Below are positions 16,798 to 24,905 of a stretch of DNA of 41,807 nt, piece after piece. Within the stretch, counting starts at the first letter, position 1. Each line of letters opens with the position of its first letter. The DNA is from Actinomycetes bacterium (GTDB lineage Bacteria > Actinomycetota > Acidimicrobiia > Acidimicrobiales > Palsa-688). The translations under genes and the position numbers were made by a program. The stretch spans positions 1 to 41,807 of the forward strand of contig JAKAQB010000027.1 in assembly GCA_021811865.1 (NCBI GenBank), written 5' to 3'. Below the pieces are notes generated by a model that was given only the letters and a program-made list of their open reading frames with translations, did not search any database and was not told where the DNA came from.

Positions 16798-17579
16798 GGA
16801 CGGCGGGCGGTGCGGACCAGGCCGGCGATCCGGTCCAGCGGCCGCCGGGTGGCAGGCGCGGCCTCGCCAGCCGCGGCAGCGAACCTCTCGGCGCGCAGAG
16901 CGTCGACCTCGCCGTCGTCGAGAGGCTCCAGCTCGCCCACCACCCAGGCGAGCAGCCGGTCGGCGAGGGCGGGGTTGCGGGCCAGGACCGGGCCGTGGAG
17001 GTACGTGGCCCACAGCCGCCCCACCCAGGCGCCGTCCCCGCCGTCGCCGTTGCCGACGCCGCTGCGGACCCTCCCCGCCGCCCGTGCGCCCGGGCCCAGG
17101 ACGGTCACGCCGCCGTGGTTCTCGTAGCCGGTGAGAGCTGGCAGCCCGCTGGCGGGGTCGGGCTCCACGACGAGCTCGCCGACCGCCCGGGGACCCCTGC
17201 CACGCACGGTGCGGCAGTCGATCAGTCCGAGGCCGTCGGTCTCCGTGCCGTCGGGACCGACGAAGCTCGTCCCCAGGATCTGCAGCCCGGCGCACACGGC
17301 CAGGACGGCAGCCCCACCCTCCACCGCCCGGTGCAGGGCGCCAGGGCGGCCGAGGTCCCGGGCGGCAAGCGCCTGGGGCAGGTCCTCCCCACCGCCCACC
17401 ACGTACAGGTCGCAGGAGCTCGGGACGGCCTCGCCGGCGTGCACGGTCACGACCTCGGCGCCCCGCCCCCGCCACCGCAGGCGCTGGGCCAGCACCGTGG
17501 TGTTGCCGGCGTCCCCGTAGGTGCCGAGCAGGTCCGGGTACACGAGGGCGATGCGCACGGCTGACGGGCCGGCGCTCAT
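16794..17579 (-). CDS. gatD: lipid II isoglutaminyl synthase, glutamine amidotransferase subunit GatD
   Basis: A 261-residue class I (triad) glutamine amidotransferase. It releases ammonia from glutamine for MurT, which amidates the alpha-carboxyl of D-Glu in lipid II stem peptides. Visible features are IALVYPDLLGTYGDAGNTTV, YVVGGGEDLPQAL, the nucleophile elbow LAVCAGLQILG (Cys), GYENHGGVTVLG and the catalytic His in YLHGPVLARNP. The last residue of the classical triad is not obvious, as in other GatD proteins. It overlaps murT by ATGA at one end and pncB at the other. Modification by this pair is typical of Gram-positive walls. Confidence 0.93.
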   Translation of the reverse strand: MSAGPSAVRIALVYPDLLGTYGDAGNTTVLAQRLRWRGRGAEVVTVHAGEAVPSSCDLYVVGGGEDLPQALAARDLGRPGALHRAVEGGAAVLAVCAGLQILGTSFVGPDGTETDGLGLIDCRTVRGRGPRAVGELVVEPDPASGLPALTGYENHGGVTVLGPGARAAGRVRSGVGNGDGGDGAWVGRLWATYLHGPVLARNPALADRLLAWVVGELEPLDDGEVDALRAERFAAAAGEAAPATRRPLDRIAGLVRTARRP

Positions 17580-18826
17580 CGCAGGCGGGCTCGCAGGTAC
17601 TGGAAGGACGTGTAGTTGGCGACGACGTCGACGGCGCCGTCAGCCTCGGCGCGCGCGATGCGGGCGCCGGCACGCACGGCGGCGAGTGGGTCGGGGTACC
17701 AGCGGTGCTCGACGTCCGCGTAGCGCAGCCGCACCGCGAGGTCGCGACCCCGCTCCCCCGTCGCCAGCACGACGCGGGGGGCGAGCCGCTCGAAGGGCAC
17801 GTCCCAGAGCCACGACGGGTCCCGCCCGTCGGCGACACGGGCGTTGATGGCGACCACCGCCGGCGTCGGTGCCGGTCGGAGGACGTCGAGGACCTCGAGC
17901 CAGCCGGCGGGGTTCTTGGCGAGCAGGAGCCGGGCCTCGGCGCCGTCGACGGCGACTGTCCGGTAGCGGCCGGCGACCTCGGCGGTCCCCGCCATCGCCC
18001 CGGCGGCGTCCTCCGGGTCGGCGCCCAGGAGGCGGGCCGCTGTGAGGGCCATGGCGGCGTTGGCGCGGTTGGCGCGGCCGGGCAGGGCCAGGCGGAGGGT
18101 CGTGGCCGTCCCGTCGGTGGCGATGACCCTGTCGCCGTCGATGCGCACGTCGAGCGCCGGCCGACCGAGCCAGCAGCTCGTGCACGCCCAGCCGGCCCCT
18201 GCCGGGAGGCCAGCGCCGGCAAACGCCACGTGGCCCCCGCAGGCCGGGCACCCGGATGCGTCGGCCGTCCACGGCTGGCCGGCACCGACCCACACCACCC
18301 GGGGCGCGGCGCCCGCCCCCCAGACCACGAGCGGGTCGTCGGCGTTGGCGACAACGATGGTGTCCGGGCGCGCCGCGAGCGTGCGCCGCCACGACCCCGC
18401 CAGGCTCCGCACCTCGTTGTTGCGGTCGAGCTGGTCCCGGCTCAGGTTGAGCAGCACGACGACCGTCGGTCGGATGGCGTCCACCACCGTCCCGAGCCAC
18501 GCCTCGTCGACCTCGAGCACGGCGGTGGCGCCCGGCTCGCCGGAGGCGACGGCGGAGGCGAGGCCGGCCGGGAGGTTGGCGCCCTGCACGTTGGTGACGA
18601 CCGGACCAATGGTGCCGGCGGCCTCCCGCAGCAGGCTGGTGGTGGTCGTCTTGCCGTTGGTGCCGGAGACCAGCGCGCTGCTCCGGCCGGCGCTCAGCCG
18701 GGCGAGGGCGGCGGGCTCGAGGGCCAGCAGGGCTCGGCCGCCGATCACCGAGCCGCCACCCCGGCCGAGCCGGCGCGACAGCCCGCCGACGGCGGCGCCC
18801 ACCGCAACCGCGGCGCGGGTGCGCAC
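17576..18826 (-). CDS. murT: lipid II isoglutaminyl synthase, Mur ligase-like subunit MurT
   Basis: A 416-residue Mur-ligase-fold protein that activates the D-Glu carboxylate of lipid II with ATP and amidates it using ammonia from GatD. The P-loop is SALVSGTNGKTTTT. LLNLSRDQLDRNNEV is the MurT metal and substrate region. A Cys4 zinc ribbon (SGCPACGGHV and WACTSCWLG) interrupts the central domain, as is characteristic of MurT. The C-terminal DUF1727 domain ends VVANYTSFQYLRARL. The start ATG is the first in frame; upstream sequence is repeat-rich. It is cotranscribed with gatD through a 4-nt overlap. Confidence 0.94.
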   Translation of the reverse strand: MRTRAAVAVGAAVGGLSRRLGRGGGSVIGGRALLALEPAALARLSAGRSSALVSGTNGKTTTTSLLREAAGTIGPVVTNVQGANLPAGLASAVASGEPGATAVLEVDEAWLGTVVDAIRPTVVVLLNLSRDQLDRNNEVRSLAGSWRRTLAARPDTIVVANADDPLVVWGAGAAPRVVWVGAGQPWTADASGCPACGGHVAFAGAGLPAGAGWACTSCWLGRPALDVRIDGDRVIATDGTATTLRLALPGRANRANAAMALTAARLLGADPEDAAGAMAGTAEVAGRYRTVAVDGAEARLLLAKNPAGWLEVLDVLRPAPTPAVVAINARVADGRDPSWLWDVPFERLAPRVVLATGERGRDLAVRLRYADVEHRWYPDPLAAVRAGARIARAEADGAVDVVANYTSFQYLRARLR

Positions 18827-18930
18827 AGGCAGGGGGTGGGCGGTGGGTCGGAGGGCGGCGGCGGGGATGGCGGCAGGGTACCCGGCGTCACAGGCGCCCC
18901 CCGCTGGCAGCCAAGGGCGGCCGCTCGCCG

Positions 18931-18989
18931 GCGGCTGGGGTCGGCGCCACGTCGCCGGCGGCTGCGGTCGGCGCCACGTCGCCGGCGGC
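18931..18989. repeat. 27-bp tandem repeat at the 3' end of the coupling-protein gene
   Basis: About 2.2 copies of a 27-bp unit with core GTCGCCGGCGGCTGCGGTCG lie between the murT start and the stop of the transfer coupling-protein gene. The stop codon at 18990-18992 abuts the last partial copy. I see no gene between 18827 and 18989. Confidence 0.7.
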
Positions 18990-20756
18990 TCACGTCCCGG
19001 TGGCCGCTGCCCGCCTGCGCAGCCGGCGGTCGTCGTACCACGGGCGCAGGGTCAGCCGGGCGGCAGGCAGGTGCCCGTAGACGAGGACCCCCTCCCCTGG
19101 CCGCGTCCGGCGCAGCTCGTCGGGAGGAGCCACGCGCCGGTAGGCGGTCGTGGTGGACCGTGTGCGCCGGCCGTCCCGGAGGTCGGTGGTGACGGAGTCG
19201 TGGCGGACGGCGTGCTCGCCGGCCAGGCCGGAGACCAAGTCGAGCGTCGCGAGGTCGGCGACGCCGGAGAGCACGAGCTTGGCCCGATGGTTGTTGGCGA
19301 TCGTGCGGGACCGGTCCTCGCCATAGCGGGCCGCCAGCTGGGCGAGGTCCTGGCAGACCGTGACGAGCTGGACGCCGAGCCCGGCGGCGGTCGAGGCCAG
19401 CCCGTCGAGGTCGCGCAAGGGGGCGATGTTGGCCACTTCGTCCAGGACGAGCAGCAGCGGTGGGTCCAGGGGATGACCGGTCGACGCCACCCGCTGCACC
19501 GCAGCCGCCACCACCGAGGCGACCAGGGCGCCGAACACGCCCTGCACCCGCACCTGTTCGTGCGACGGGCCGCAGAGGTACAAGGTGTTGTGCCCCGTGA
19601 GCAGCGCAGCGGGATCGACGTCCGCCCGAGCGGTGCGGGCGGCGACGGTCGGATCCTCGAAGGGGGCGAGGACGGTCTCGAGGGTGGTGGCGACCGAGCT
19701 GCGGATCCGCTCCTCCCTGGCGGCGCACGCCTCGAGCGCGACCGCCGCCCGGACCTCGCCGGTCATGTCGAGGAGGCCGGCAGGCTCGTCGAAGCATCCG
19801 GTGTTGGTCCAGCGCACGACGTCGGCCATCGATCCGTCGCCGAGCCTGGCGGCGCGAAGCAGCGGCGCCAGCTGCTTGGCGGCCGCGGCGTACCAGAAGT
19901 CGCCGTCGGCCAGCCCGCGCCGCGCCGGTGTGGCGTCGATCAGCCAGGCCGCCATCCGCTGCGCTGCGCTCCAGTCCTCCGCGCCCTGCAGCGGCGACCA
20001 CCCGGCACCGGCCGCACCGGCGGCACCCGTCGGATCGAAGACCCAACACCGACCCTGGCGACCCCGCCACCCGGCGGTCGCAGCGAGGAGGTCGTCCTTG
20101 ACCGAGGTGGCCACGGCCGGGCCCTCCCACTCCAGCAGGGCAGGCACCGCCAGCCCGGTGGTCTTCCCGGACTGGGTCGGGCCGAGCACCAGCACCGAGT
20201 GGTGCGCCTCGGTGGCGACGAGGCGGCGCCGCACCCGGCCCAGCACCAGCCGGCCCGGAACCGCCCCGGCCACGAGCAGCACCCGCAGGTCCCGTGGTGT
20301 CGCCCACCGGCCGCCGGCGGCGTGCAGCCGGTCCCGGCCGGCGTGCAGCCGGTCCCGGCCGGCGTGCAGCCGCCGGCGCGCCGGGACGGGCGGGTGCGGG
20401 CGGCCCATCCGCTGCCAGCCGGCGGCGGCCACCGCCGCGCCCACCACGACGGCGAGGACGCCGGCGCCGGCGGCCATGAGCGGCACGGTGCCGGGGATGT
20501 CACTGCGGTACGCGGGCGGCCACGCTCCCCGTGGGGCGCCCAGGTGAGCGGGAAGCCTGGCGAGGACGGAGACGCCGGCGGTGACCGGCACCGGGGGCCA
20601 GCGACCCCACACGACCAGCGCCGCCAGCTGGCCGGTCAGCCACGCCCCGGCGGCGAGCGCGCCCGACACGCCGGCGAGCACGGCGACGACCGCCTCGCTC
20701 CTCGCCACCCGGACCGGCCGCCCCTCTCGCCCGGCCGGCGGCCGGCGCAGGCTCAC
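18990..20756 (-). CDS. VirD4/TraG-type conjugative coupling protein
   Basis: A protein of about 588 residues that would link a DNA-relaxase complex to the transfer channel. The N-terminus has two membrane segments (AVVAVLAGVSGALAAGAWLT and PLMAAGAGVLAVVVGAAVAA). The motor domain has Walker A LVLGPTQSGKTTGLAVPALL near residue 190, Walker B LLLVLDEVANIAPL near 434 and CQDLAQLAARYGEDRSRTI, all typical of TraD/TraG/VirD4 ATPases. A 7-residue repeat (LHAGRDR, about 2.5 copies) sits between the membrane part and the motor. The GTG start overlaps the upstream VirB4-like stop (GTGA). It is the last gene of the minus-strand transfer operon. Confidence 0.88.
   Translation of the reverse strand: MSLRRPPAGREGRPVRVARSEAVVAVLAGVSGALAAGAWLTGQLAALVVWGRWPPVPVTAGVSVLARLPAHLGAPRGAWPPAYRSDIPGTVPLMAAGAGVLAVVVGAAVAAAGWQRMGRPHPPVPARRRLHAGRDRLHAGRDRLHAAGGRWATPRDLRVLLVAGAVPGRLVLGRVRRRLVATEAHHSVLVLGPTQSGKTTGLAVPALLEWEGPAVATSVKDDLLAATAGWRGRQGRCWVFDPTGAAGAAGAGWSPLQGAEDWSAAQRMAAWLIDATPARRGLADGDFWYAAAAKQLAPLLRAARLGDGSMADVVRWTNTGCFDEPAGLLDMTGEVRAAVALEACAAREERIRSSVATTLETVLAPFEDPTVAARTARADVDPAALLTGHNTLYLCGPSHEQVRVQGVFGALVASVVAAAVQRVASTGHPLDPPLLLVLDEVANIAPLRDLDGLASTAAGLGVQLVTVCQDLAQLAARYGEDRSRTIANNHRAKLVLSGVADLATLDLVSGLAGEHAVRHDSVTTDLRDGRRTRSTTTAYRRVAPPDELRRTRPGEGVLVYGHLPAARLTLRPWYDDRRLRRRAAATGT
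20321..20372. repeat. 21-bp tandem repeat inside the coupling-protein gene
   Basis: Two perfect 21-bp units plus 10 bp of a third (CGTGCAGCCGGTCCCGGCCG core). They stay in frame and encode LHAGRDR repeats in a linker between membrane and motor domains. Probably slippage-generated. Confidence 0.75.
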
Positions 20757-21919
20757 GACCCGACCATGGCCGCGTCGGTGTCCACCAGCGCCGCCTCGCT
20801 CGGCGCGACGGCGTGCTCGACGAGGAAGGAGCGGTCGCCCACCTTCCACAGCGCCACGCCCCGCCGCAGGTGGCTCAACAACGCCGCCTCGGTGCTGGTG
20901 AGCCCGAGCAGGTCACGAGCGGCGGCGGACTCCGACGGTGCCTGGCCGAAGACCACCCGGGTCTCGGAGTCGGCGAGCAGGCCCTCGGCGAGCAGGCGCT
21001 GCTGCGACGTCGCCGAGCCGGCGGCCCGCAGGTCCGAGAGCCGGTGGACGACGGCGAGGTTGGCCACGCCGTGGGCACGGGCCAGCTTGAAGCTGGCTTG
21101 CAGCCAGCGCGCCGTCCCCAGGTCGTGGAGCACCGCCCATGCCTCGTCGAGGATGACGAGGCGTTTGGTGCCGTCCCCCCGCCGGACGGCGGCCTGCAGC
21201 CAGGCGACGGCGCAGGTCATGAGGATGCCGAGCGCCGGCGAGTCGTACAGGGCAGACAGGTCGAGGACGACGAGGTGGCCGTCGAGGTGGACCCCGGGGC
21301 TGGTCGGCCCGTCGAAGAGGCCGGCCAGGTCGCCGCGGACCAGACGGCGCAGCTCCAAGGCGACGGTCCGCCCGTCGGCAGCCAGGCCGGCGCGGTCGGT
21401 GCGGACCGACGCCGCTGACGCCGCGTCGGGCTCGAGCAGCCGGTCCACGACTGCCGGCAGGGTCGGTTCCGCCGGCTCCCCGGCGGCGGACCGCACCGCA
21501 AGCTCGAGCGCAGTGCGCTCGGCTGGCGTGAGCCCCCGGCCGAGACCGGACGCCGCCACCGAGGACACCAGCTCCGTGCGCGACCCGGAGGTGTCGGCGC
21601 CCGGCCCGCCGGCGAGGGGGTTCAGCCGGACGGCACCGCCCGGGCTCAGCCGCACCGGAACCGATCCGGCCGCCTCCGCCAGCGGGCCGTACTCACCCTT
21701 GGGGTCGACGACCCACGCCTGGCGGCCGAAGAGCAGCTGGCGCCACACGAACGTCTTGACGAACGTCGACTTGCCCTTGCCGATCTGGCCGGCGACGACG
21801 AGGTTTGGGTTGGTCAGCACGCCTGCGGCGTACAGCTCCCACGGATCGAAGCAGAACGGCCCGCCGTGCAGGTCACGGCCCAGGTACACACCGGGCGCCT
21901 GCAGCGGCCGGCCACCCAC
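20753..21919 (-). CDS. VirB4/TraE-type transfer ATPase, 5' end apparently frameshifted
   Basis: Energises pilus or channel assembly in type IV secretion. The readable protein (388 residues from GTG 21919) has GVYLGRDLHGGPFCFDPWEL, then TNPNLVVAGQIGKGKSTFVK (Walker A) and WVVDPKGEYGPLAEAAG. KRLVILDEAWAVLHD (Walker B) lies near residue 250, then VHRLSDLRAAGSATSQ. The conserved stretch before the GTG (HKATTAHLQALYPL) is encoded in the same frame but has no ATG, GTG or TTG. An ATG at 21984, 5 bp after the upstream stop, opens MAGRTPLP in another frame. One extra C in the C6 run (plus-strand G6, 21966-21971) would fuse them as MAGRTPPPHKATTAHL. A real mutation, an assembly error or slippage could explain this. 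Confidence 0.85.
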   Translation of the reverse strand: MGGRPLQAPGVYLGRDLHGGPFCFDPWELYAAGVLTNPNLVVAGQIGKGKSTFVKTFVWRQLLFGRQAWVVDPKGEYGPLAEAAGSVPVRLSPGGAVRLNPLAGGPGADTSGSRTELVSSVAASGLGRGLTPAERTALELAVRSAAGEPAEPTLPAVVDRLLEPDAASAASVRTDRAGLAADGRTVALELRRLVRGDLAGLFDGPTSPGVHLDGHLVVLDLSALYDSPALGILMTCAVAWLQAAVRRGDGTKRLVILDEAWAVLHDLGTARWLQASFKLARAHGVANLAVVHRLSDLRAAGSATSQQRLLAEGLLADSETRVVFGQAPSESAAARDLLGLTSTEAALLSHLRRGVALWKVGDRSFLVEHAVAPSEAALVDTDAAMVGS

Positions 21920-21989
21920 GAGCGGGTACAGCGCCTGGAGGTGGGCGGTCGTCGCCTTGTGGGGAGGGGGGTGCGCCCCGCCATGGAGG

Positions 21990-23390
21990 TCAGGCCACCC
22001 CGCGCCCGAGGGGCAGGGTCCAGGTCAGGGCCTCGGCCTGCTGGCCGTACAGCCGCCGCAACTCCAGCCCACACTGCTGAGCCACGGCTTCCACGCCGGC
22101 CGCCGTGGCGTCGAGCTCCTCGGGCGTGGCGCCAGAGACCGCTACGTAGCCGGAGAATCGCAGTTCACCATGGCCGTCGGCGAGCTCCGCCTCCCGAGTC
22201 GCCACGCCCTCGGCGCGCCGGCGGTGGCGCGCGGTCGCAAGGAAGCCGGCGCGCCGGCGCAGTTCCTCGTCAGCGAGCTCAGCGGTACGGGCCGACTCGG
22301 CGTCCCGGACGGCGAGGCGGGGTGGGACCGGGACCATCGTCAGGGCGACCACCCGGGCCCCGCCGACGAGGAGCAGCGGCGCAAGGAAGTCAGGACCGAC
22401 TTCTGCTCGCGGCCATTCGGCGACCCAGGAGATCGCATGCCAACGTCCGTCGACGTGGGCGGCCGCCCACCCGTCCCGCCACGCCATCGGCCACGCCGAG
22501 CGCTGGCCTCCCGTCCTGGGGCGCGGACCGGCGGCCGGATCGTAGCCCCGCCTGATGGCGGCGGCCACGCCGGCGAGGTCGAGGGGCTGCGACGGCTCGA
22601 TCCCGGCGCGCCGCAACTGACCGGCGACCAACCGCAGCTCGCGGCGAAGGAGGCCGCAGACGCCACCGCGGCCAGGACCGAAGCTCCGCAGCTGGCGGCC
22701 CGCCCGCTTTGGGTGGACGGCCACCACGAGCAGCACCTCGTGGCCACCGGCACCGGCCTCGGCGGAGGTGAGCAGGTCCGCATAGCCACGAAGGGCGGAA
22801 GGGGCTGCCTTGGCGGCGCGGCCTTCCGTCAGGTGGGCGCGGCCGGCGTCGAGGTCGGGGGGGTGGGTGCGCTGCACCCACTGGATGCGGTAGACGGGGC
22901 TGGACGGCCGGCACGTGCTGGCCAGGACCGCGCCCCACGCCGCCAGCTGACGCTGCTTGTCGTCGGTGTCGAGAAGGCTGAACGGCGGCCCGTCCAGGGG
23001 CATCACCGCCGCCCACGCTCCGCTGCGGCGATCGTGCACGACACCCAACTCACCGTCACCCGGGGCGGCGGGGGCCGCCAGGATCCGTACCCCCGGCGGT
23101 GGAGCGGAGCGGCCGGCCCGCGCCTCTACCGGGGAGGCCGAGTTGATCACCCACCGGGCGGCGACCGGTGTCCAGTCGACTGCGCTCCGGTCCCCCACCG
23201 GCACGAAGGCAGCCGCGGCCGCGAGCGCGAGGACCGCGGCCGCCGTCAGCAGACCGCCGCCTGCCTGGATGGCGACGAAGGCCGCAACCGCGCCGGCCGC
23301 GAGCGTGCCGAGGTGGGCCGCTCCGAGCCCCAGAACCACTCCCCGGCGTTCGAGGGGGTGGAAGCGGTAGCCGCGGGCGGCATCACTCAC
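21990..23390 (-). CDS. SCO6880-family transfer-associated membrane protein
   Basis: A protein of about 466 residues matching the layout of SCO6880-type proteins of actinobacterial conjugative elements. After a short cytoplasmic start (RGYRFHPLERRGVVLGLGAA) come two close hydrophobic helices (LGTLAAGAVAAFVAIQAGG and LTAAAVLALAAAAAFVPVGD). A long soluble part follows, containing QRQLAAWGAVLASTC, IQWVQRTHPPD and a C-terminal EALTWTLPLGRGVA. In that context it may play the VirB3/PrgI-like or VirB4 N-domain role. This is inferred from position, always next to VirB4. The GTG start overlaps the preceding gene by 8 nt; its stop is 5 nt before the likely VirB4 ATG. Confidence 0.8.
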   Translation of the reverse strand: MSDAARGYRFHPLERRGVVLGLGAAHLGTLAAGAVAAFVAIQAGGGLLTAAAVLALAAAAAFVPVGDRSAVDWTPVAARWVINSASPVEARAGRSAPPPGVRILAAPAAPGDGELGVVHDRRSGAWAAVMPLDGPPFSLLDTDDKQRQLAAWGAVLASTCRPSSPVYRIQWVQRTHPPDLDAGRAHLTEGRAAKAAPSALRGYADLLTSAEAGAGGHEVLLVVAVHPKRAGRQLRSFGPGRGGVCGLLRRELRLVAGQLRRAGIEPSQPLDLAGVAAAIRRGYDPAAGPRPRTGGQRSAWPMAWRDGWAAAHVDGRWHAISWVAEWPRAEVGPDFLAPLLLVGGARVVALTMVPVPPRLAVRDAESARTAELADEELRRRAGFLATARHRRRAEGVATREAELADGHGELRFSGYVAVSGATPEELDATAAGVEAVAQQCGLELRRLYGQQAEALTWTLPLGRGVA

Positions 23391-24507
23391 GACTCGCGCC
23401 TCCGGTGTTGGTCGGTGGGGGGCTGCCGTCGGGGGTCCCGGGGAACCACTCACCCGGCACCCAGGGCAGCGACGTCGGCGGCTCGGTGGTGTCCAGGCCG
23501 GCGGCGGTGCTGTTGCGGGCATGGTCGAGGAGACCGCCGACCCACTCCCGCTGCACGGCCGCCTGGGCCACGGCGGAGCGCACCGCCTGCGCCGGCCGGC
23601 GGGTGAGACCCTCGAGGTGCGCCACGCCGGCCGTCTCGACGACCGGCACCAGCCTAAGCACGGCGAAGGGCGCGAACGCGGCGATGAGCAGCACCACAGC
23701 GGCCGTCACCGCGCTGTCGACCCCTCCGGGACCTCCCGCCTCCAGCGCGGCGCCGCCGACGGCCACGGCACCGACGACCAGCAGCTTGGCGACCACGAGG
23801 GCGGCGAGCACCTCCACGAAGCGCCGAGCGGCGGGCGCGACCGCCGGCCAGAGCAGCGTGGCGAGGGCGAGTGGGAGGAAGAACACCGACAGGTACACGG
23901 CGGCGCTGCGCAGCAGCAGCTCCATCCAGAGGGCGACCGCCCCCAGCAGGATCAGCCCGGCGACCGCACACTGAACGATGGGCGGTGCGAGGGACAGGCG
24001 GGCCGTGGCAGCGCCGATCAGACCGGCCAGACCGCCCGACGGCTCGATGAGCGAGCACAGGTCGTCGACCACCCGGATCGACAGCCCCACGACGGCGACG
24101 GCGACCCCACCACCCGCCAGGCTGACAGGCACCCCGACGAGCCACACCCGGGCGAGGCGGCCGGGGTCCTGGCGGATGATCGCGCCGAGCGTCCCAGCGA
24201 TCGCCAGCGGAAGGGCGACCAGCGCCACCACGCCGCTCATCACGCCGAGCAGGTGGGTGAACCACGCCCGCCCGAGGTCGATCTGGGTGGTCGACGCCAG
24301 CAGTCCGACGGCGTGGCGGGCGACCCACCCGGCCCCCCCGGTGAGGACGGTGGCGATGGCCGTGAGCAGCTGGCTGGCGAGGCCGCCGGTGGCCGCCGAG
24401 CTCAGAGGACTGAGCAGGTTGCAGATGCCGGGTACAGGGCAGGGGGACAACGCCAGGGCCGGCATCCCCAATCCCCCTCCGTGGACGGCGACGACGGGCA
24501 CGATCAC
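23383..24507 (-). CDS. TrbL/VirB6-like multi-pass channel protein
   Basis: A 374-residue integral membrane protein with about seven or eight hydrophobic segments, for example VVALVALPLAIAGTLGAIIR, CAVAGLILLGAVALWMELLL, AAVYLSVFFLPLALATLLW, ALVVAKLLVVGAVAVGGAAL and AVTAAVVLLIAAFAPFAVLR. WMELLLRSAAVYLSVFFLPL is typical of TrbL/VirB6-type channel components. The tail is polar and Pro-rich. The GTG start overlaps the pilin-like gene's stop (GTGA). It lies second in the transfer operon and is expected to form the inner-membrane pore. Confidence 0.82.
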   Translation of the reverse strand: MIVPVVAVHGGGLGMPALALSPCPVPGICNLLSPLSSAATGGLASQLLTAIATVLTGGAGWVARHAVGLLASTTQIDLGRAWFTHLLGVMSGVVALVALPLAIAGTLGAIIRQDPGRLARVWLVGVPVSLAGGGVAVAVVGLSIRVVDDLCSLIEPSGGLAGLIGAATARLSLAPPIVQCAVAGLILLGAVALWMELLLRSAAVYLSVFFLPLALATLLWPAVAPAARRFVEVLAALVVAKLLVVGAVAVGGAALEAGGPGGVDSAVTAAVVLLIAAFAPFAVLRLVPVVETAGVAHLEGLTRRPAQAVRSAVAQAAVQREWVGGLLDHARNSTAAGLDTTEPPTSLPWVPGEWFPGTPDGSPPPTNTGGASRE

Positions 24508-24833
24508 TGCTTCACCTGTGCGCCGAGGGCCAGGAAGAAATGGACGAGCTCCGGCGCGGCGCCGACCAGCAGGGCAGCGAGGCCGGCGACGAGCACGCCT
24601 TTCCTCCCGTTGTACGCCTGCTGGTAGTTCTGCGAGTAGTGGCCGAAGGCCCACATCACGCCTCCCACGACCACTCCGACGACGGCAGCGATCAGCGCCC
24701 AGAACCCGAGGCCGTTGGCGATCTGGCCGAGCTGCTGGGTGCCGGGAAGGGCCGACGAGCTCGGCGAGAACGGCACGGTCACCACCGTGGTGCCGCTGGG
24801 GCCGGTGGCGACGACAGCTGCCAGAAGGTGCAT
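24504..24833 (-). CDS. small two-helix VirB2/TrbC-like pilin candidate
   Basis: A 109-residue protein with ATG and a good AAGGAG ribosome site. After a short N-terminal stretch it has two hydrophobic helices (GLGFWALIAAVVGVVVGGVM and KGVLVAGLAALLVGAAPELV) separated by a short polar loop with GHYSQNYQQAYNGRKG, the usual shape of VirB2/TrbC prepilins. A classical signal peptide is not obvious. It is the first gene of the minus-strand transfer operon, divergent from the relaxase. It could form a short surface structure or plug the channel. The call is by size, topology and context. Confidence 0.65.
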   Translation of the reverse strand: MHLLAAVVATGPSGTTVVTVPFSPSSSALPGTQQLGQIANGLGFWALIAAVVGVVVGGVMWAFGHYSQNYQQAYNGRKGVLVAGLAALLVGAAPELVHFFLALGAQVKQ

Positions 24834-24860
24834 GGAGACTCCTTTCGCCCGAAGCAGTAG

Positions 24861-24897
24861 GACACGTGTCATCATATTTCATGACGTTTCGTGTGTC
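24861..24897. promoter_or_regulatory. AT-rich nested inverted repeats between relaxase and transfer operon
   Basis: In a very GC-rich locus this 37-bp stretch is only about 40 percent GC. GACACGTGTC (24861-24870) is a perfect palindrome. GTCAT (24868-24872) pairs with ATGAC (24881-24885) around 8 bases, and outer GACAC (24861-24865) pairs with GTGTC (24893-24897). Position and symmetry fit an operator, a divergent promoter or an oriT-like site. Confidence 0.5.
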
Positions 24898-24905
24898 AAC
24901 CACCT

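Noticed and set aside
18042..23606. A 1,854-codon open frame on the plus strand across the murT and transfer genes
   Set aside because: It is antisense to five well-supported genes, has a composition of Arg/Pro/Ala shadow sequence and shows no recognisable domain; GC-rich codon bias makes such frames common.
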